Positions 53,747 to 62,365 of a stretch of 64,000 bases of DNA are shown here, piece after piece. This stretch comes from Roseiarcus sp963753135 (GTDB lineage: Bacteria; Pseudomonadota; Alphaproteobacteria; Rhizobiales; Beijerinckiaceae). Within the stretch, counting starts at the first letter, position 1. Every line of letters starts with the position of its first letter. The DNA is taken from NCBI GenBank assembly GCA_963753135.1, contig CAVWBA010000005.1, forward strand, positions 62,001 to 126,000. The letters run 5' to 3'. Under the pieces are notes generated by a model. That model was given only the letters and a program-made list of their open reading frames with translations, searched no databases and had not been told where the DNA came from. The translations under genes were made by a program, and so were the position numbers.

Positions 53747-55575
53747 ATGAATGTCGTGAACCCCGTTTCGAGGCTCAATGAGCGGGGACCGGATGGCGTC
53801 CGAATGGCGATCCTGTCGAGCCGCATGGACAGCATTGCGCGCAAAATGCAGAACACGCTCTTCCGCACTGCGCGCTCCGGCATCCTCAACACCGCGCACG
53901 ACTTTTCCTGCGTTCTGTTGACCGCCGACTGCCGTTTGCTCGCTGCGGCCGAGAGCCTGCCTACGCACACGCTGGTCGGCCCTGACATCATCTGCCGGAC
54001 GGTGCGCGAATATCACCCAGAGCTGAAAGCCGGCGACTGCTTCCTGCACAACAGTCCTTACGAGGGCAATTCGCACGCCGCCGATCATTGCCTCGTCGTT
54101 CCGGTGATCGATTCGGCGCGCGTGCTGCGTTACTGGGTCTTGGCCAAGGCTCATCAGGCCGACTGCGGCAACTCGAAGCCCTCGACCTATCTCGGCGACG
54201 TCGTCGACGTCTACAACGAAGGGGCGCTCATCTTCTCCGCCGTCAAAATCCAGGAAAACTATCAGGACAAGGCCGACATCGTGCGGATGTGCAAGTTCCG
54301 CATTCGCGTGCCGGAAGTCTGGTGGGGCGACTATCTCGCTTCCCTCGGCGCGGTGCGCATCGCCGAGCGCGAATTGCTGGCGCTCGGCAAGGAAGTCGGC
54401 TGGGACGAACTCGACCGCTACGCCAAGTCCTGGTTCGACTATTCCGAGACGAAGATGGTCGAGGCGATCCGGCGGCTCAAGTCCGGCCGGCGCGTCATTC
54501 TGACGGCGCACGATCCCTTTCCGGGTGTTCCCGAGGGCATTCCGGTCAAGGTGGACGTCGAGGTCGAGGTCGAGGCCGCCACGATCGTCGTCGACCTCAC
54601 GGACAATCCGGACTGCCAGCCGTGTGGCCTCAACCTCACCGAATCGACCTCCATCAGCGCGGCGATGGTCGGCATCTACAACGGCATCCTCGACCACAAC
54701 GTGCCCGCGAACGCCGGCAGCTTCCGCCGCATCACGGTGAAGGTCCGCGAGGACTGCGCCGTCGGCATCCCGCGCCACCCCTTCTCCTGCTCGGTCGCGA
54801 CAACCAATCTCGCCGACCGCGTGTCCAACCCCGTCCAGCGCGCGCTCGCCGAGATCGCGCCAGGATACGGTCAGGCCGAGACCGGGCCAATCCAGCCGCC
54901 GGGCATGGGGGTGATCTCCGGCAAGGATCCCAGGCGCAACGGCGCGCCTTTCGTCAACCAGGTGCATGTCGGCATCGGCGGCGGCGCGGCGACGCCGGTG
55001 ACCGACGGGTTCCTTTCGATCATTCATGTCGGCAACGCCGGCATGTGCCACATCGATAGCGTCGAAGTCGACGAACTGGGCCATCCGATGCATGTGTGCG
55101 TCGCGGAATCGTCTCCGACACCGAGGGCGCAGGGACGTTCCGGGGCGCGCCGTCAATCTACGGCGAGTTCGGCCCGATCGAAGGCTGCACGATGAAGGTG
55201 CTCTACACGGCCGACGGCACGATCAACAGCGCGATGGGCGCGATCGGCGGCGGCCGCGGCGGCCCGGCACGAGCGCAGAAGCGCGAGCGCGACGGCTCGC
55301 TGACCACGCTGCCCGCCTGCTACGGCGTGACGCTCGAGCCCGGTGAGTTCGTCGTGTCGCATTCGGCGGGCGGCGGAGGCTACGGCCATGCGTTCGAGCG
55401 CGATCCCGAGCGCGTGCTGCACGATCTGAGCGAGGGCTGGATCACCGCCGAGCGGGCGAGATCCGTCTATGGCGTGGCGACGACCGGCGACCCGGACGCC
55501 GACACGCTCGCGGTCGACGAGCCCGCGACGCAAGCTTTGCGCGCCGCGATGCGCGCGGCCATTTCCGAAAACTGA
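53747..55575 (+). pseudogene. Hydantoinase B/oxoprolinase-family subunit, tandem copy 2, one frameshift
   Basis: A ~609-codon paralog of the preceding gene, alike along its whole length (for example RMDSIARKMQNTLFRTARSG, HNSPYEGNSHAADHC, RIRVPEVWWGDYLASLGAVR). The ATG at 53747 follows GCGAGGA. Near 55100 one base is missing: HPMHV should continue RRGIVSDTEGAGTFRGAP, as the aligned part of copy 1 reads HPLHIVSRYIVPDTEGAG. The downstream frame then runs to ACYGVTLEPGEFVVSHSAGG and the stop at 55575. Uncorrected, the protein ends at 55195. Either a sequence error or a recent mutation in a redundant copy would explain this. Confidence 0.83.
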
Positions 55576-55870
55576 ACTCAACCACGAGCAAATAGGTGTT
55601 CGATAGCGGCGCAGATAGAGGCGCGGTCACTGAGAGAAATACCATTTTGATTATGTCAATAAAAGCGAGTTGCCCCGTTTTGCGAGCGCGGAACTAAACG
55701 GGGTCGTAAAGATCTGAAAACATTAGGGGGCGCCGGTAAAATGACGGCTAGACCAATTTGCCGTTGGATTGCACGCTCGATAGCCTCGTCGTCAGACGAG
55801 GGATTCGTTGTGAAGGCCCTTTCGCCCGCGTCTGCAAAGCTCGGGCTCGTTCCGGCTGGCGAGCGAACAG
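55576..55870. other. Intergenic region with an 8-bp inverted repeat
   Basis: Between the convergent hyuB copy and the acyl-CoA-dehydrogenase-like gene. CCCCGTTT (55673-55680) and AAACGGGG (55696-55703) form a perfect 8-bp stem with a 15-nt loop, possibly the terminator of the hyu operon, although no T-run follows. Nothing else is recognised. Confidence 0.4.
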
Positions 55871-57088
55871 TCAGAGCGCCGGATTGTCGATCGGCAGGCC
55901 GATCACAACGCGGCCATGCGCGGCCGCGTTGATGTCCCAGTTCTGCGTGAGATGGCGGGCGGCCGTATTGGCGTCGCGGAAGGCGCGCGATAGCGGGTTC
56001 TGGTCGTAGATCACGGCGCCTCCGCCAGCGTCCCAGACGATGTTCACCGCCTGCGTGAACATTCTCCCAGCGAACGCCGCTTCGCTGCGGAATCGGGTTC
56101 GCTCCTCATCGTTGGGGAGACGGCCCGAGGCCAGAATCTCCGTCGCGAGATCGCAGACGCCGTAGAGCATCAGACGCGCAGCGCGCAGGCATGCGAGCGC
56201 TTCCGCTATCTTGATGTGCTGCGTCATGAAACTGGCGACCGCCGTCGAGGAGGATGTCGCGACCCGCTTCCTGGCTTGATCGACATAAGCGGCGACGGCG
56301 GCCTCCGCTGCGCCTAGAGCGGCGGCGCTGATGTAGACGCCGAACATCGCGTAGCGCGGGCAATAGAGCGCCAGGGAATCGGCGCCGGGGGGCGGAACCG
56401 CGCCCTTAAGAGATTCGACTGTCGTCGTCATGTGTTCAGGGACGAAAGCGTCGCGGACCTCGGCGTCGTTGCTGCAGGTCCCGCGCAGGCCCACCGATCG
56501 CCAGGTATCCAGAATTTCAAAATCGGAGCGCGGCAGCAGGAAATGCCGGTCTTCCTTCTCGCCGTTCGGTGCATCGGTGAAGGCGGTGAACAGAGCCCAG
56601 TCGCAGACATTGACGCCACTGAGAAAGGGCCAGCGGCCGGAGAGCCGGTAGCCTCCCTTGACGCGGCGGGCCTTGCCGACGCCGGGGATGAGAATCCCGC
56701 TGAGCAGCGCCGCCGGCTCTTCTCCCCACACCGCCTCCTGCGCTTCGATCGGCCACTCAGCCACCATCCAATTGTGGGTCAGGTTTTGGACGAGCACCCA
56801 GGCCGTGGCGCTGCACCCTTGGCCGATCGCGGCGAGAATATCAACTCCGGCGCGCAGCGAACCTTCCGCGCCTCCAAAGCGCCTCGGCTGAAAGATCCGA
56901 TGCACGCCGCTCTGCATCAGATCCCGGCGCGTCTCCGCCGTGAGCGTGCGGCCGGCCTCCGTCTCCTCCGCACGGGATCGAAGGATCGGAATGAGAGCTT
57001 CCGCGCGTGAAACCAGATCCTTTTCGGAGCCGACGGAGGGGTGACGAAAACTGTCGACATCCTTCAAACTAGCCGATCGCGTCGCCAT
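55871..57088 (-). CDS. Acyl-CoA dehydrogenase-fold flavin enzyme (two-component monooxygenase type)
   Basis: A 405-residue flavoprotein of the acyl-CoA dehydrogenase fold, closest in layout to oxygenase components such as HsaA, DszC and 4-hydroxyphenylacetate hydroxylase. RDLMQSGVHRIFQPRRFGGA and ILAAIGQGCSATAWVLVQNL mark the N-terminal domain. YRLSGRWPFLSGVNVCDWAL is the central beta-barrel, and DAGGGAVIYDQNPLSRAFRD with the His-containing ARHLTQNWDIN closes it. The catalytic Glu of true acyl-CoA dehydrogenases is not evident. A separate flavin reductase would be needed and is not in the window. The ATG at 57088 follows AGAGGCAGCATC. It is convergent with the hyu operon and downstream of the GntR gene. 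Confidence 0.83.
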   Translation of the reverse strand: MATRSASLKDVDSFRHPSVGSEKDLVSRAEALIPILRSRAEETEAGRTLTAETRRDLMQSGVHRIFQPRRFGGAEGSLRAGVDILAAIGQGCSATAWVLVQNLTHNWMVAEWPIEAQEAVWGEEPAALLSGILIPGVGKARRVKGGYRLSGRWPFLSGVNVCDWALFTAFTDAPNGEKEDRHFLLPRSDFEILDTWRSVGLRGTCSNDAEVRDAFVPEHMTTTVESLKGAVPPPGADSLALYCPRYAMFGVYISAAALGAAEAAVAAYVDQARKRVATSSSTAVASFMTQHIKIAEALACLRAARLMLYGVCDLATEILASGRLPNDEERTRFRSEAAFAGRMFTQAVNIVWDAGGGAVIYDQNPLSRAFRDANTAARHLTQNWDINAAAHGRVVIGLPIDNPAL

Positions 57089-57383
57089 GATGCTGCCTCT
57101 CGCAGAACTGTTCCCTTCTTGCTGCAAGATTTGTTCCGATGAAACGTGCAAGGCCGTCTGCAAACCTCGTGACGATCACGGAATGGCTTTGCGTGAGGTC
57201 GGCGCGATGAGTGGCGTGTCGCGGTGGCGCCCGAATTCATTCGACGCACGAACGGGCGCTGCACAAGGCGGCTTTCTCACAGGTCGCCAGGGCTCGCCTC
57301 CACGCCAGAACAGACAGTGATTTGACCGTCAGGGCGTCACATCCGACACCCGCCGGCAGAATGCGTGGGCGTCCGACGCTCGA

Positions 57384-58142
57384 CTATGCTGGCGCTGAGG
57401 GCGACGACCAGCCGATCCGCTCGTAGAGGTAGCGCTGGAACGACCTGAGATCGGCGCAACGGAGATATCGCGCGGCCGCTGCATCCCCAGCCGTAATGGC
57501 GAGCGTCAGCTCGTCCTGGATGTGAAGGATGAAGGAGAGGAACTCCTCGTCGTGCGCGACGGGCGCGCTGAGCGAGTGAGCAAGAAAGGGCGCACAACGG
57601 AGATAGAGCCGTCTGACCGTGTCGTAGAGCAGTTGCGATCCCGCAGCCTGAATGATGCTCGAGTTCCAGGCCGCGATCGCCCCCATTGTGGCTTTGAGGT
57701 CACGACCGTAGTTGATTGCGCGACAAGCGTCCGTTGCAGCGGCGAGACGCTCGCAAGCCTTGGGGTCGCGACGGGCGGCAAAGCGGGCCGCCGCCTCCCC
57801 CTCGAGGAGCAACCTCAAGGACCAGATTTCGTCAGCGGCGGCGCGGTCAAGTTCCGGAACGCGGAAGGCCCGGTTGGGAGTCGCCTCAAGCGCTGACGCT
57901 GCGACCAATCGTCCGAGAGCCTCGCGGACAGGCTGCATGCTGGTATTGAGTGAAAGGGCGAGCGTGCGAAGGGTCACTTTCGTATTGGGCAGCCACTCGC
58001 CTAGCAAGATCCTGCGTTCGAGCTCCTGATAGATTTGCTGTCCAAGCGTGCTCTCTGCTTTTTCGTCCAAGTTCTTCGTCCAGGCGAGCGCTTCTATATC
58101 GGCTATATCGGCGCTCCTTCGCCGGAGTAGACTGTCTGTCAT
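57384..58142 (-). CDS. GntR family transcriptional regulator, FadR subfamily
   Basis: A 252-residue regulator. The N-terminal winged helix has TLGQQIYQELERRILLGEWL, then LRTLALSLNTSMQPVREALG, then RLVAASALEATPNRAFRVP, the GntR signature. The C-terminal all-helical FCD-type domain (EIWSLRLLLEGEAAARFAAR and later) would bind a carboxylate with a metal ion. The ATG at 58142 is chosen because the winged helix then lies at the usual distance; upstream open frame has no homology. It precedes the flavin enzyme on the same strand by about 295 bp that hold no gene. It may control that gene and the hyu units. Confidence 0.85.
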   Translation of the reverse strand: MTDSLLRRRSADIADIEALAWTKNLDEKAESTLGQQIYQELERRILLGEWLPNTKVTLRTLALSLNTSMQPVREALGRLVAASALEATPNRAFRVPELDRAAADEIWSLRLLLEGEAAARFAARRDPKACERLAAATDACRAINYGRDLKATMGAIAAWNSSIIQAAGSQLLYDTVRRLYLRCAPFLAHSLSAPVAHDEEFLSFILHIQDELTLAITAGDAAAARYLRCADLRSFQRYLYERIGWSSPSAPA

Positions 58143-58506
58143 TGTGTATTGATCTCTGCGGAACCCGGTTAAGAAATGCCGTTTGGACCAAAGGCTGTTA
58201 GGGACCTCACGCGAGATTGGCAACGTTTTTTCCGCGGTCAGATCCGCCGCTTTCGCCCTCTTGGTCATGTCATCCCTGACTTTCGGTTCCCGTCCCCGGC
58301 TCTTTGTCTGCGCCGCAATCTGCGCTTTGTCGAGTTCGCGCGTCGAGCACTCAAGTTGCGTGGTCACAACAACTCGCCAGCGCGGCCAATCCTGCACATA
58401 GTGTTCGGCACATGGTCACGAGCCTTCGTCAGATGCTTGATGGAACACGGAACCGCCACATCAGTTTAAAGCTTAGTGGGATTCCCACACGACAGAAGGC
58501 CGATGC
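58143..58506. other. Intergenic region between gntR and the response regulators
   Basis: A 364-bp divergent region. Apart from the possible EcfG-type promoter and the GTGGGA/TCCCAC palindrome near its right end, I see no gene or repeat in it. Confidence 0.35.
58442..58465 (+). promoter_or_regulatory. Possible EcfG-type general stress promoter
   Basis: GGAAC at 58442-58446, then 16 nt, then GTT at 58463-58465, upstream of the response-regulator pair. This resembles the alphaproteobacterial EcfG consensus GGAAC-N16/17-CGTT, but C is A here. A GTGGGA-T-TCCCAC palindrome follows at 58476-58488. Short motifs of this kind occur by chance, so support is weak. Confidence 0.3.
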
Positions 58507-58890
58507 ATGGCGCCAGCGCCGAAGCCCCAGGAAACGCTGGCCTGCGTTTTGGTCGTCGAAGACGAAGTCCTAATTCGCCTCGTAATCGCGGACGAATTGC
58601 GGGCTCAAGGCTTCTTGGTTGTCGAGGCCGCCACCGCCGATCAGGCCCTTTCCTATTTTCAAGCGGGCCTTCAGGTCGATTTGGTGCTTTCGGACGTCAA
58701 GATGCCCGGTTCGATGAATGGCGTCGGTCTCATCCAGCGCCTTCGCATTCAGGCGCCGGATCTGCCGACCGTCTTGACCTCAGGCGACGCCCCAGGCGCT
58801 CACGAAGCTGATGCGTTCGTTTCGAAGCCCTATGACCTCAGGCAAGTGGTCGCTCTCATTGCGAGACTTCTGCATAAGGAAACGAAATGA
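58507..58890 (+). CDS. Single-domain response regulator (CheY-like), first of a pair
   Basis: A 127-residue receiver domain with no output domain. The acidic pocket is VVEDE (E18, D19), the phosphoacceptor is D63 in LVLSDVKMPG, the switch Ser/Thr is in VLTSGDAP, and the conserved Lys is in FVSKPYDL. It has the form of the FixJ/PhyR-network single-domain regulators common in Rhizobiales. No histidine kinase is encoded nearby, so its partner lies elsewhere. Its stop overlaps the start of the second receiver (ATGA), so the two are made together. Confidence 0.88.
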   Translation: MAPAPKPQETLACVLVVEDEVLIRLVIADELRAQGFLVVEAATADQALSYFQAGLQVDLVLSDVKMPGSMNGVGLIQRLRIQAPDLPTVLTSGDAPGAHEADAFVSKPYDLRQVVALIARLLHKETK

Positions 58891-59273
58891 ACGAGCCGTG
58901 TCTTCTCCTTGTCGACCGCGAAGAACTCGTCCGGGCTCCGCTCGCCCAATACCTGCGGGAGTGCGGATACCGTGTTCTGGAAGCGATCAACGCGAAGGAA
59001 GCACAGGGAATTCTTTCCGAGGGTTTGCAAATCGTCGACGTCGTCCTCGCCGATATTCAGACGCTCGGCGAAGAAGGGTTCGCTTTTGCGGCTTGGGTGC
59101 GGAAAAATAAACCCGGGACCAGGGTTGTCCTGGCGGGGACGGTTGCGGCTACGGCGCGCAAAGCTGGCGATCTGTGTGAGGAAGAGCCGCCCATACGAAA
59201 GCCATACGACCACCAACTCGTGTTGGATCGAATTCGCCGCCTGCTTGCTGAACGGGACCGAAACCGAAATTAA
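58887..59273 (+). CDS. Single-domain response regulator (CheY-like), second of a pair
   Basis: A 128-residue receiver-fold protein. It begins CLLLVDREELVRAPLAQYLR, with one acidic-pocket Asp (D10) where most have two. The probable phosphoacceptor is D56 in VVLADIQTLGEEG, although the usual M-P after it is replaced by Q-T. The conserved Lys is in IRKPYDHQ. The weaker pocket suggests altered phosphorylation chemistry or a decoy/sink role. It overlaps the first receiver by four bases. Confidence 0.8.
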   Translation: MNEPCLLLVDREELVRAPLAQYLRECGYRVLEAINAKEAQGILSEGLQIVDVVLADIQTLGEEGFAFAAWVRKNKPGTRVVLAGTVAATARKAGDLCEEEPPIRKPYDHQLVLDRIRRLLAERDRNRN

Positions 59274-59546
59274 GAGGGGGGAGCCGTGATCGATCGCCGA
59301 CTTGCCTGCAATCGCTTCGAAAAGGCCTGATCCCGCGCGTCTGGCCGCAAATTCGCCATATGAGCATCCAGTAACCGGCTTTCCATACCGGACCGTTCGA
59401 GAACGATCGTCATGAGCGCGCGCGGGTGAAAGATGCCGAGTTGATCGTTCCGCACTACGAATCCTTTTCAAAGGGCCTGCGCTATGGCCTTCGCGGGCGG
59501 TATGGCTTTGGCTTTATTGCAAGCTCCAGCGCGAGGGGAGGACCTC

Positions 59547-60410
59547 ATGGAACATCCGACTCTCTATCGCACCGCCAAGGTCGACGGGCTCTCCATCTTC
59601 TACAGGGAGGCCGGACCGCGTGATGCGCCGACGCTCCTCTTGCTACACGGATTTCCGTCCTCATCGCGGATGTTCGAGACGCTCTTCGCTAGGCTTTCCG
59701 ACCGCTACCATCTGATCGCGCCGGACTATCCGGGCTTCGGGCATAGCGACTGGCCGGACCCGAAGACGTTCGATTACACGTTCGACCATATCGCCTCGGT
59801 GATCGACGACTTCACCCAGTCGATCGGGTTGTCGCGCTACACGCTCTATATGCAGGATTACGGGGGTCCGGTGGGCTTCCGCATGGCGCTTCAGTATCCC
59901 GAGCGGATCGAAGCGCTGATCGTCCAGAACGCCGTCGCGCATAACGAAGGCTTGGGCGCGCTTTGGAAGCAGCGCCGCGCCTTTTGGGCGGGTCGCGCCG
60001 CCAATGAGGCCGCCTTTCGCGCCGGTTTCCTCTCGCTCGCCACGACCCGCGCCCGCCATCTCGGCGACGATCCCAATCCGGAGCTCTACGACCCGGATCT
60101 TTGGACCGACGAATTCGCTTTCTTAAGCGCACCGGGCCAAGCGGACATCCAGACCGAGCTCTTCTACGACTATCGAACCAACGTTGACTCCTATCCCAAA
60201 TGGCAAGGCTGGATGCGCGAGAGAAAGCCGCGCTTGCTCGTGGTCTGGGGCAAGCATGACCCGTCGTTCGACCTCGGCGAGCCGGAACGGTATCGCAAGG
60301 ACGTCGCCGATGCCGAGATTCACGTCCTCGACGCCGGCCACTTCGCGCTCGACACCAAGGCGGATGAGATTGCGGCGCTGGTGCGGAGCTTCATGCAGGC
60401 GAAAAAATAG
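59547..60410 (+). CDS. Alpha/beta hydrolase (haloalkane dehalogenase/epoxide hydrolase-like)
   Basis: A 287-residue alpha/beta hydrolase. LLLHGFPSSSRMF is the oxyanion-hole motif, and PDYPGFGHSDWPDP follows. The nucleophile is Asp D104 in LYMQDYGGPVGFRMA, not Ser. The acid is near WGKHDPSF and the His is in DAGHFALD. An Asp nucleophile with DYGG is usual for haloalkane dehalogenases and epoxide hydrolases. The ATG at 59547 has a perfect GGGGAGGA ribosome binding site. An in-frame ATG at 59484 would add a short hydrophobic leader, so export cannot be excluded. The substrate is unknown. Confidence 0.87.
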   Translation: MEHPTLYRTAKVDGLSIFYREAGPRDAPTLLLLHGFPSSSRMFETLFARLSDRYHLIAPDYPGFGHSDWPDPKTFDYTFDHIASVIDDFTQSIGLSRYTLYMQDYGGPVGFRMALQYPERIEALIVQNAVAHNEGLGALWKQRRAFWAGRAANEAAFRAGFLSLATTRARHLGDDPNPELYDPDLWTDEFAFLSAPGQADIQTELFYDYRTNVDSYPKWQGWMRERKPRLLVVWGKHDPSFDLGEPERYRKDVADAEIHVLDAGHFALDTKADEIAALVRSFMQAKK

Positions 60411-60751
60411 GCGGCGCCCTTCGCGACAATTGTTTGATAAATTCCGAAATATGGCTTATAGCCTTTCAATTCGCCGGACTAAGCCCGCACTGGCAAGTCG
60501 GAGCGCAAAAAGGATCGGTGGTTAAGACAGGTTTTGGGAACGGACGGATTTCCTGACTTATATCGGTCGTAACCCATTGAAAAGTCTCGTTTCGGAAAAA
60601 TAAACGCTAGTAAACGCTAGCTCTTTTACTAGCGTTTACTAGCGTTTATTGGTTTTTATGGGCGTGTAACGCGCGGGGCCGCCGGCTGGGATCGCGCCGC
60701 CCTTTGCCTTGGCGTCGCAGCGACCGGCGGGAAGCTTCTGGGAGGAGATTG
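60411..60751. other. Intergenic region containing the large hairpin
   Basis: A 341-bp gap. Apart from the inverted repeat at 60599-60650 it holds only a 24-codon open frame at about 60451 with no ribosome binding site or homology that I can see. Confidence 0.4.
60599..60650. repeat. Perfect 22-bp inverted repeat built of tandem 10-mers
   Basis: Each arm (60599-60620 and 60629-60650) contains two copies of TAAACGCTAG or its complement, and the arms are perfectly complementary around an 8-nt loop (CTCTTTTA). GGTTTTTAT follows the right arm. It lies between the hydrolase and the hydroxyacid dehydrogenase, both rightward. It could be a strong terminator, an attenuator or a protein-binding hairpin. 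The CTAG content and internal tandem repeat are unusual for a simple terminator. Confidence 0.85.
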
Positions 60752-61779
60752 GTGGCGAAACCCTGATCGTGATTGACCCACAGCCGCGGTCGCTCGAGGA
60801 GACCTTCGAGCCGAAGATCTGGGCGCGGCTCAAGGAGCTCGGCGAACTCGCGGTCCACGAAGGGCCGGGCCGCATGCCCGCCGAGCGCTTCGAATCCACT
60901 CTCCCCGAGGTGGCGCTCCTCATCGGCCAGAGCGACATGCCGAAGGCGCGCCTCGACCGCGCCCCGAAGCTTCGCGCCATCATCAACATTGAGACCAATT
61001 TCCTGCAGAACGTCGACTACGACGTCTGCTTCGAACGCGGAATCCATGTGCTGGCGCCGGGCTCCGCTTTCGCCAAGCCGGTGGCGGAAATGGCGCTCGG
61101 AATGGCGATCGACCTTTGCCGCGGCGTGACGGCGGCCGACCGCGCCATGCGCGCCGGAAACGAGAAATGGCTGCTCGACGGCGCGGAAGGCTGCTTTTCG
61201 CTCTACGGGTCGCGTGTTGGGCTCATCGGCTTCGGCGATCTCGCGCGCGCCTTTGTTCCCCTGCTTCAGCCGTTCGGCTGCCCGATCAAGGCTTACGATC
61301 CGTGGGTGTCCGATCATTTCATGGCCGGCTTCGGCGTCGCCGCCGCTTCGCTCGAGGACGTGTTGAAGACAAGCCAGGTCATCGTCGTGTTCGCCGCCGT
61401 GACCAGCGAAAACCAGGGTTTATTGGGCAAGCGCGAGTTCGAGATGATTGCGCCGGGCTCGGTCTTCCTGCTGATGAGCCGCGCGGGCGTGGTCGATTTC
61501 CCCGAATTCCTGCGCCAAGTCGAGAGCGGGCGGTTTCGCGCCGCAACCGACGTCTTTCCGCAAGAGCCCGCGCCGCTCGACGAGCCAGCGCGCAAGGTCG
61601 AGGGCCTGTTGCTGTCGCCACATCGCGCCGGCGCGATGATCGATCCGCTTTTCGAGATCGGCCGGCAGACGGTCGCCGACGCGGGACTGATCCTGCGCGG
61701 ATTGCCGCCGCTCTCCTGCCGGCGCGCTCAGCGCGAGACGGTGGCGCGCTCTCGGTCGAAGCCGATTGAGCGCAGTTAA
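60752..61779 (+). CDS. D-isomer-specific 2-hydroxyacid dehydrogenase family protein (start frameshifted)
   Basis: An NAD-dependent D-2-hydroxyacid dehydrogenase of about 345 residues. The Rossmann motif is VGLIGFGDLARAF. The catalytic Arg is in LMSRAGVVDF, the Glu in DVFPQEPAPL and the His in LSPHRAGAM. It is divergent from GyaR at 4470. The best start is the GTG at 60752 behind GGGAGGAG, giving AKP and then, after a missing C in CCC at about 60762, LIVIDPQPRSLEETF. Without that base the GTG frame stops at once and only the TTG 60709 or GTG 60769 starts remain in frame. The basic C-terminal tail (RRAQRETVARSRSK) is unusual. The substrate is unknown. Confidence 0.8.
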
Positions 61780-62127
61780 TACGGGGTCGCTTGATATCGA
61801 GACGTAATCTAGACCCCCCTGCTCGCCCGAGACCGCGCCACGGTCGCGCGCGGATCTTCACGCCCGCGAAACGAGTTGGGCTCGAACGTGAGGGAGGCTC
61901 GAATGAATTCTATTCGACCCATGTTCGAGCTCCGCCGGCTCCCTCAGCGCTCGTCCGCGCCGATGCGTTACGGCTTCGCAGGCGGCGGGTTCTCATGTTG
62001 AGCGCCGCCTGACCCGACGCCCGAACGTCTGAGCGGCGAAGACCGCTTCCGTCAACATATTCCGTTTTCCGTTTTTGGCCGTCGGCCGGCCCTCAACTCG
62101 GCGGCGTTGCGGCCCTCGCTTCCGAAT
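61780..62127. other. Intergenic region, nothing recognised
   Basis: About 350 bp between the hydroxyacid dehydrogenase and the antiporter remnant. It has no credible gene, hairpin or operator that I can support. Confidence 0.4.
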
Positions 62128-62331
62128 CCGGCGTTCGCCGCGATTCCCGGTGAATACGCCGATCATCAGCAAAGGAGGCGCGACAGCGAGATCTTGAAAG
62201 AGCAGCACCGCCAGGCTCGCGCGACTGGCGCCGGAATGGAGGCGGTTGCTCTCGACCAGCATCGGGATGAGGATTGCGGTCGAGGACATCGACAAAGCCG
62301 CGCCAATGGCAAGCGCCGAGTCCGGCGCCAT
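62128..62331 (-). pseudogene. CPA2-type cation:proton antiporter (KefB-like), internal remnant
   Basis: A leftward fragment encoding LAIGAALSMSSTAILIPMLV followed by ASLAVLLFQDLAVAPPLLMI and GVFTGN. These are two adjacent membrane segments of the Na+/K+:H+ antiporter family CPA2, the FQDLAVAP motif being diagnostic. The remaining several hundred residues on both sides are missing. It lies antiparallel just upstream of the aldolase gene and overlaps its leader region. Confidence 0.7.
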
Positions 62332-62365
62332 GCTAAGGGCGCGTCTCGAACTCCTGGAGAGCGCT

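Noticed and set aside
51828..55156. Two long minus-strand open frames under the tandem HyuB genes
   Set aside because: They are antisense to conserved genes and resemble each other only because the plus-strand genes are paralogs.
58476..58488. GTGGGA-T-TCCCAC palindrome as a definite operator
   Set aside because: It is only 13 bp, a single copy was seen, and no regulator is linked to it; kept only as context for the possible promoter.
58830..59471. 213-codon minus-strand open frame opposite the second receiver
   Set aside because: No motif, and the plus-strand receiver accounts for the conservation.
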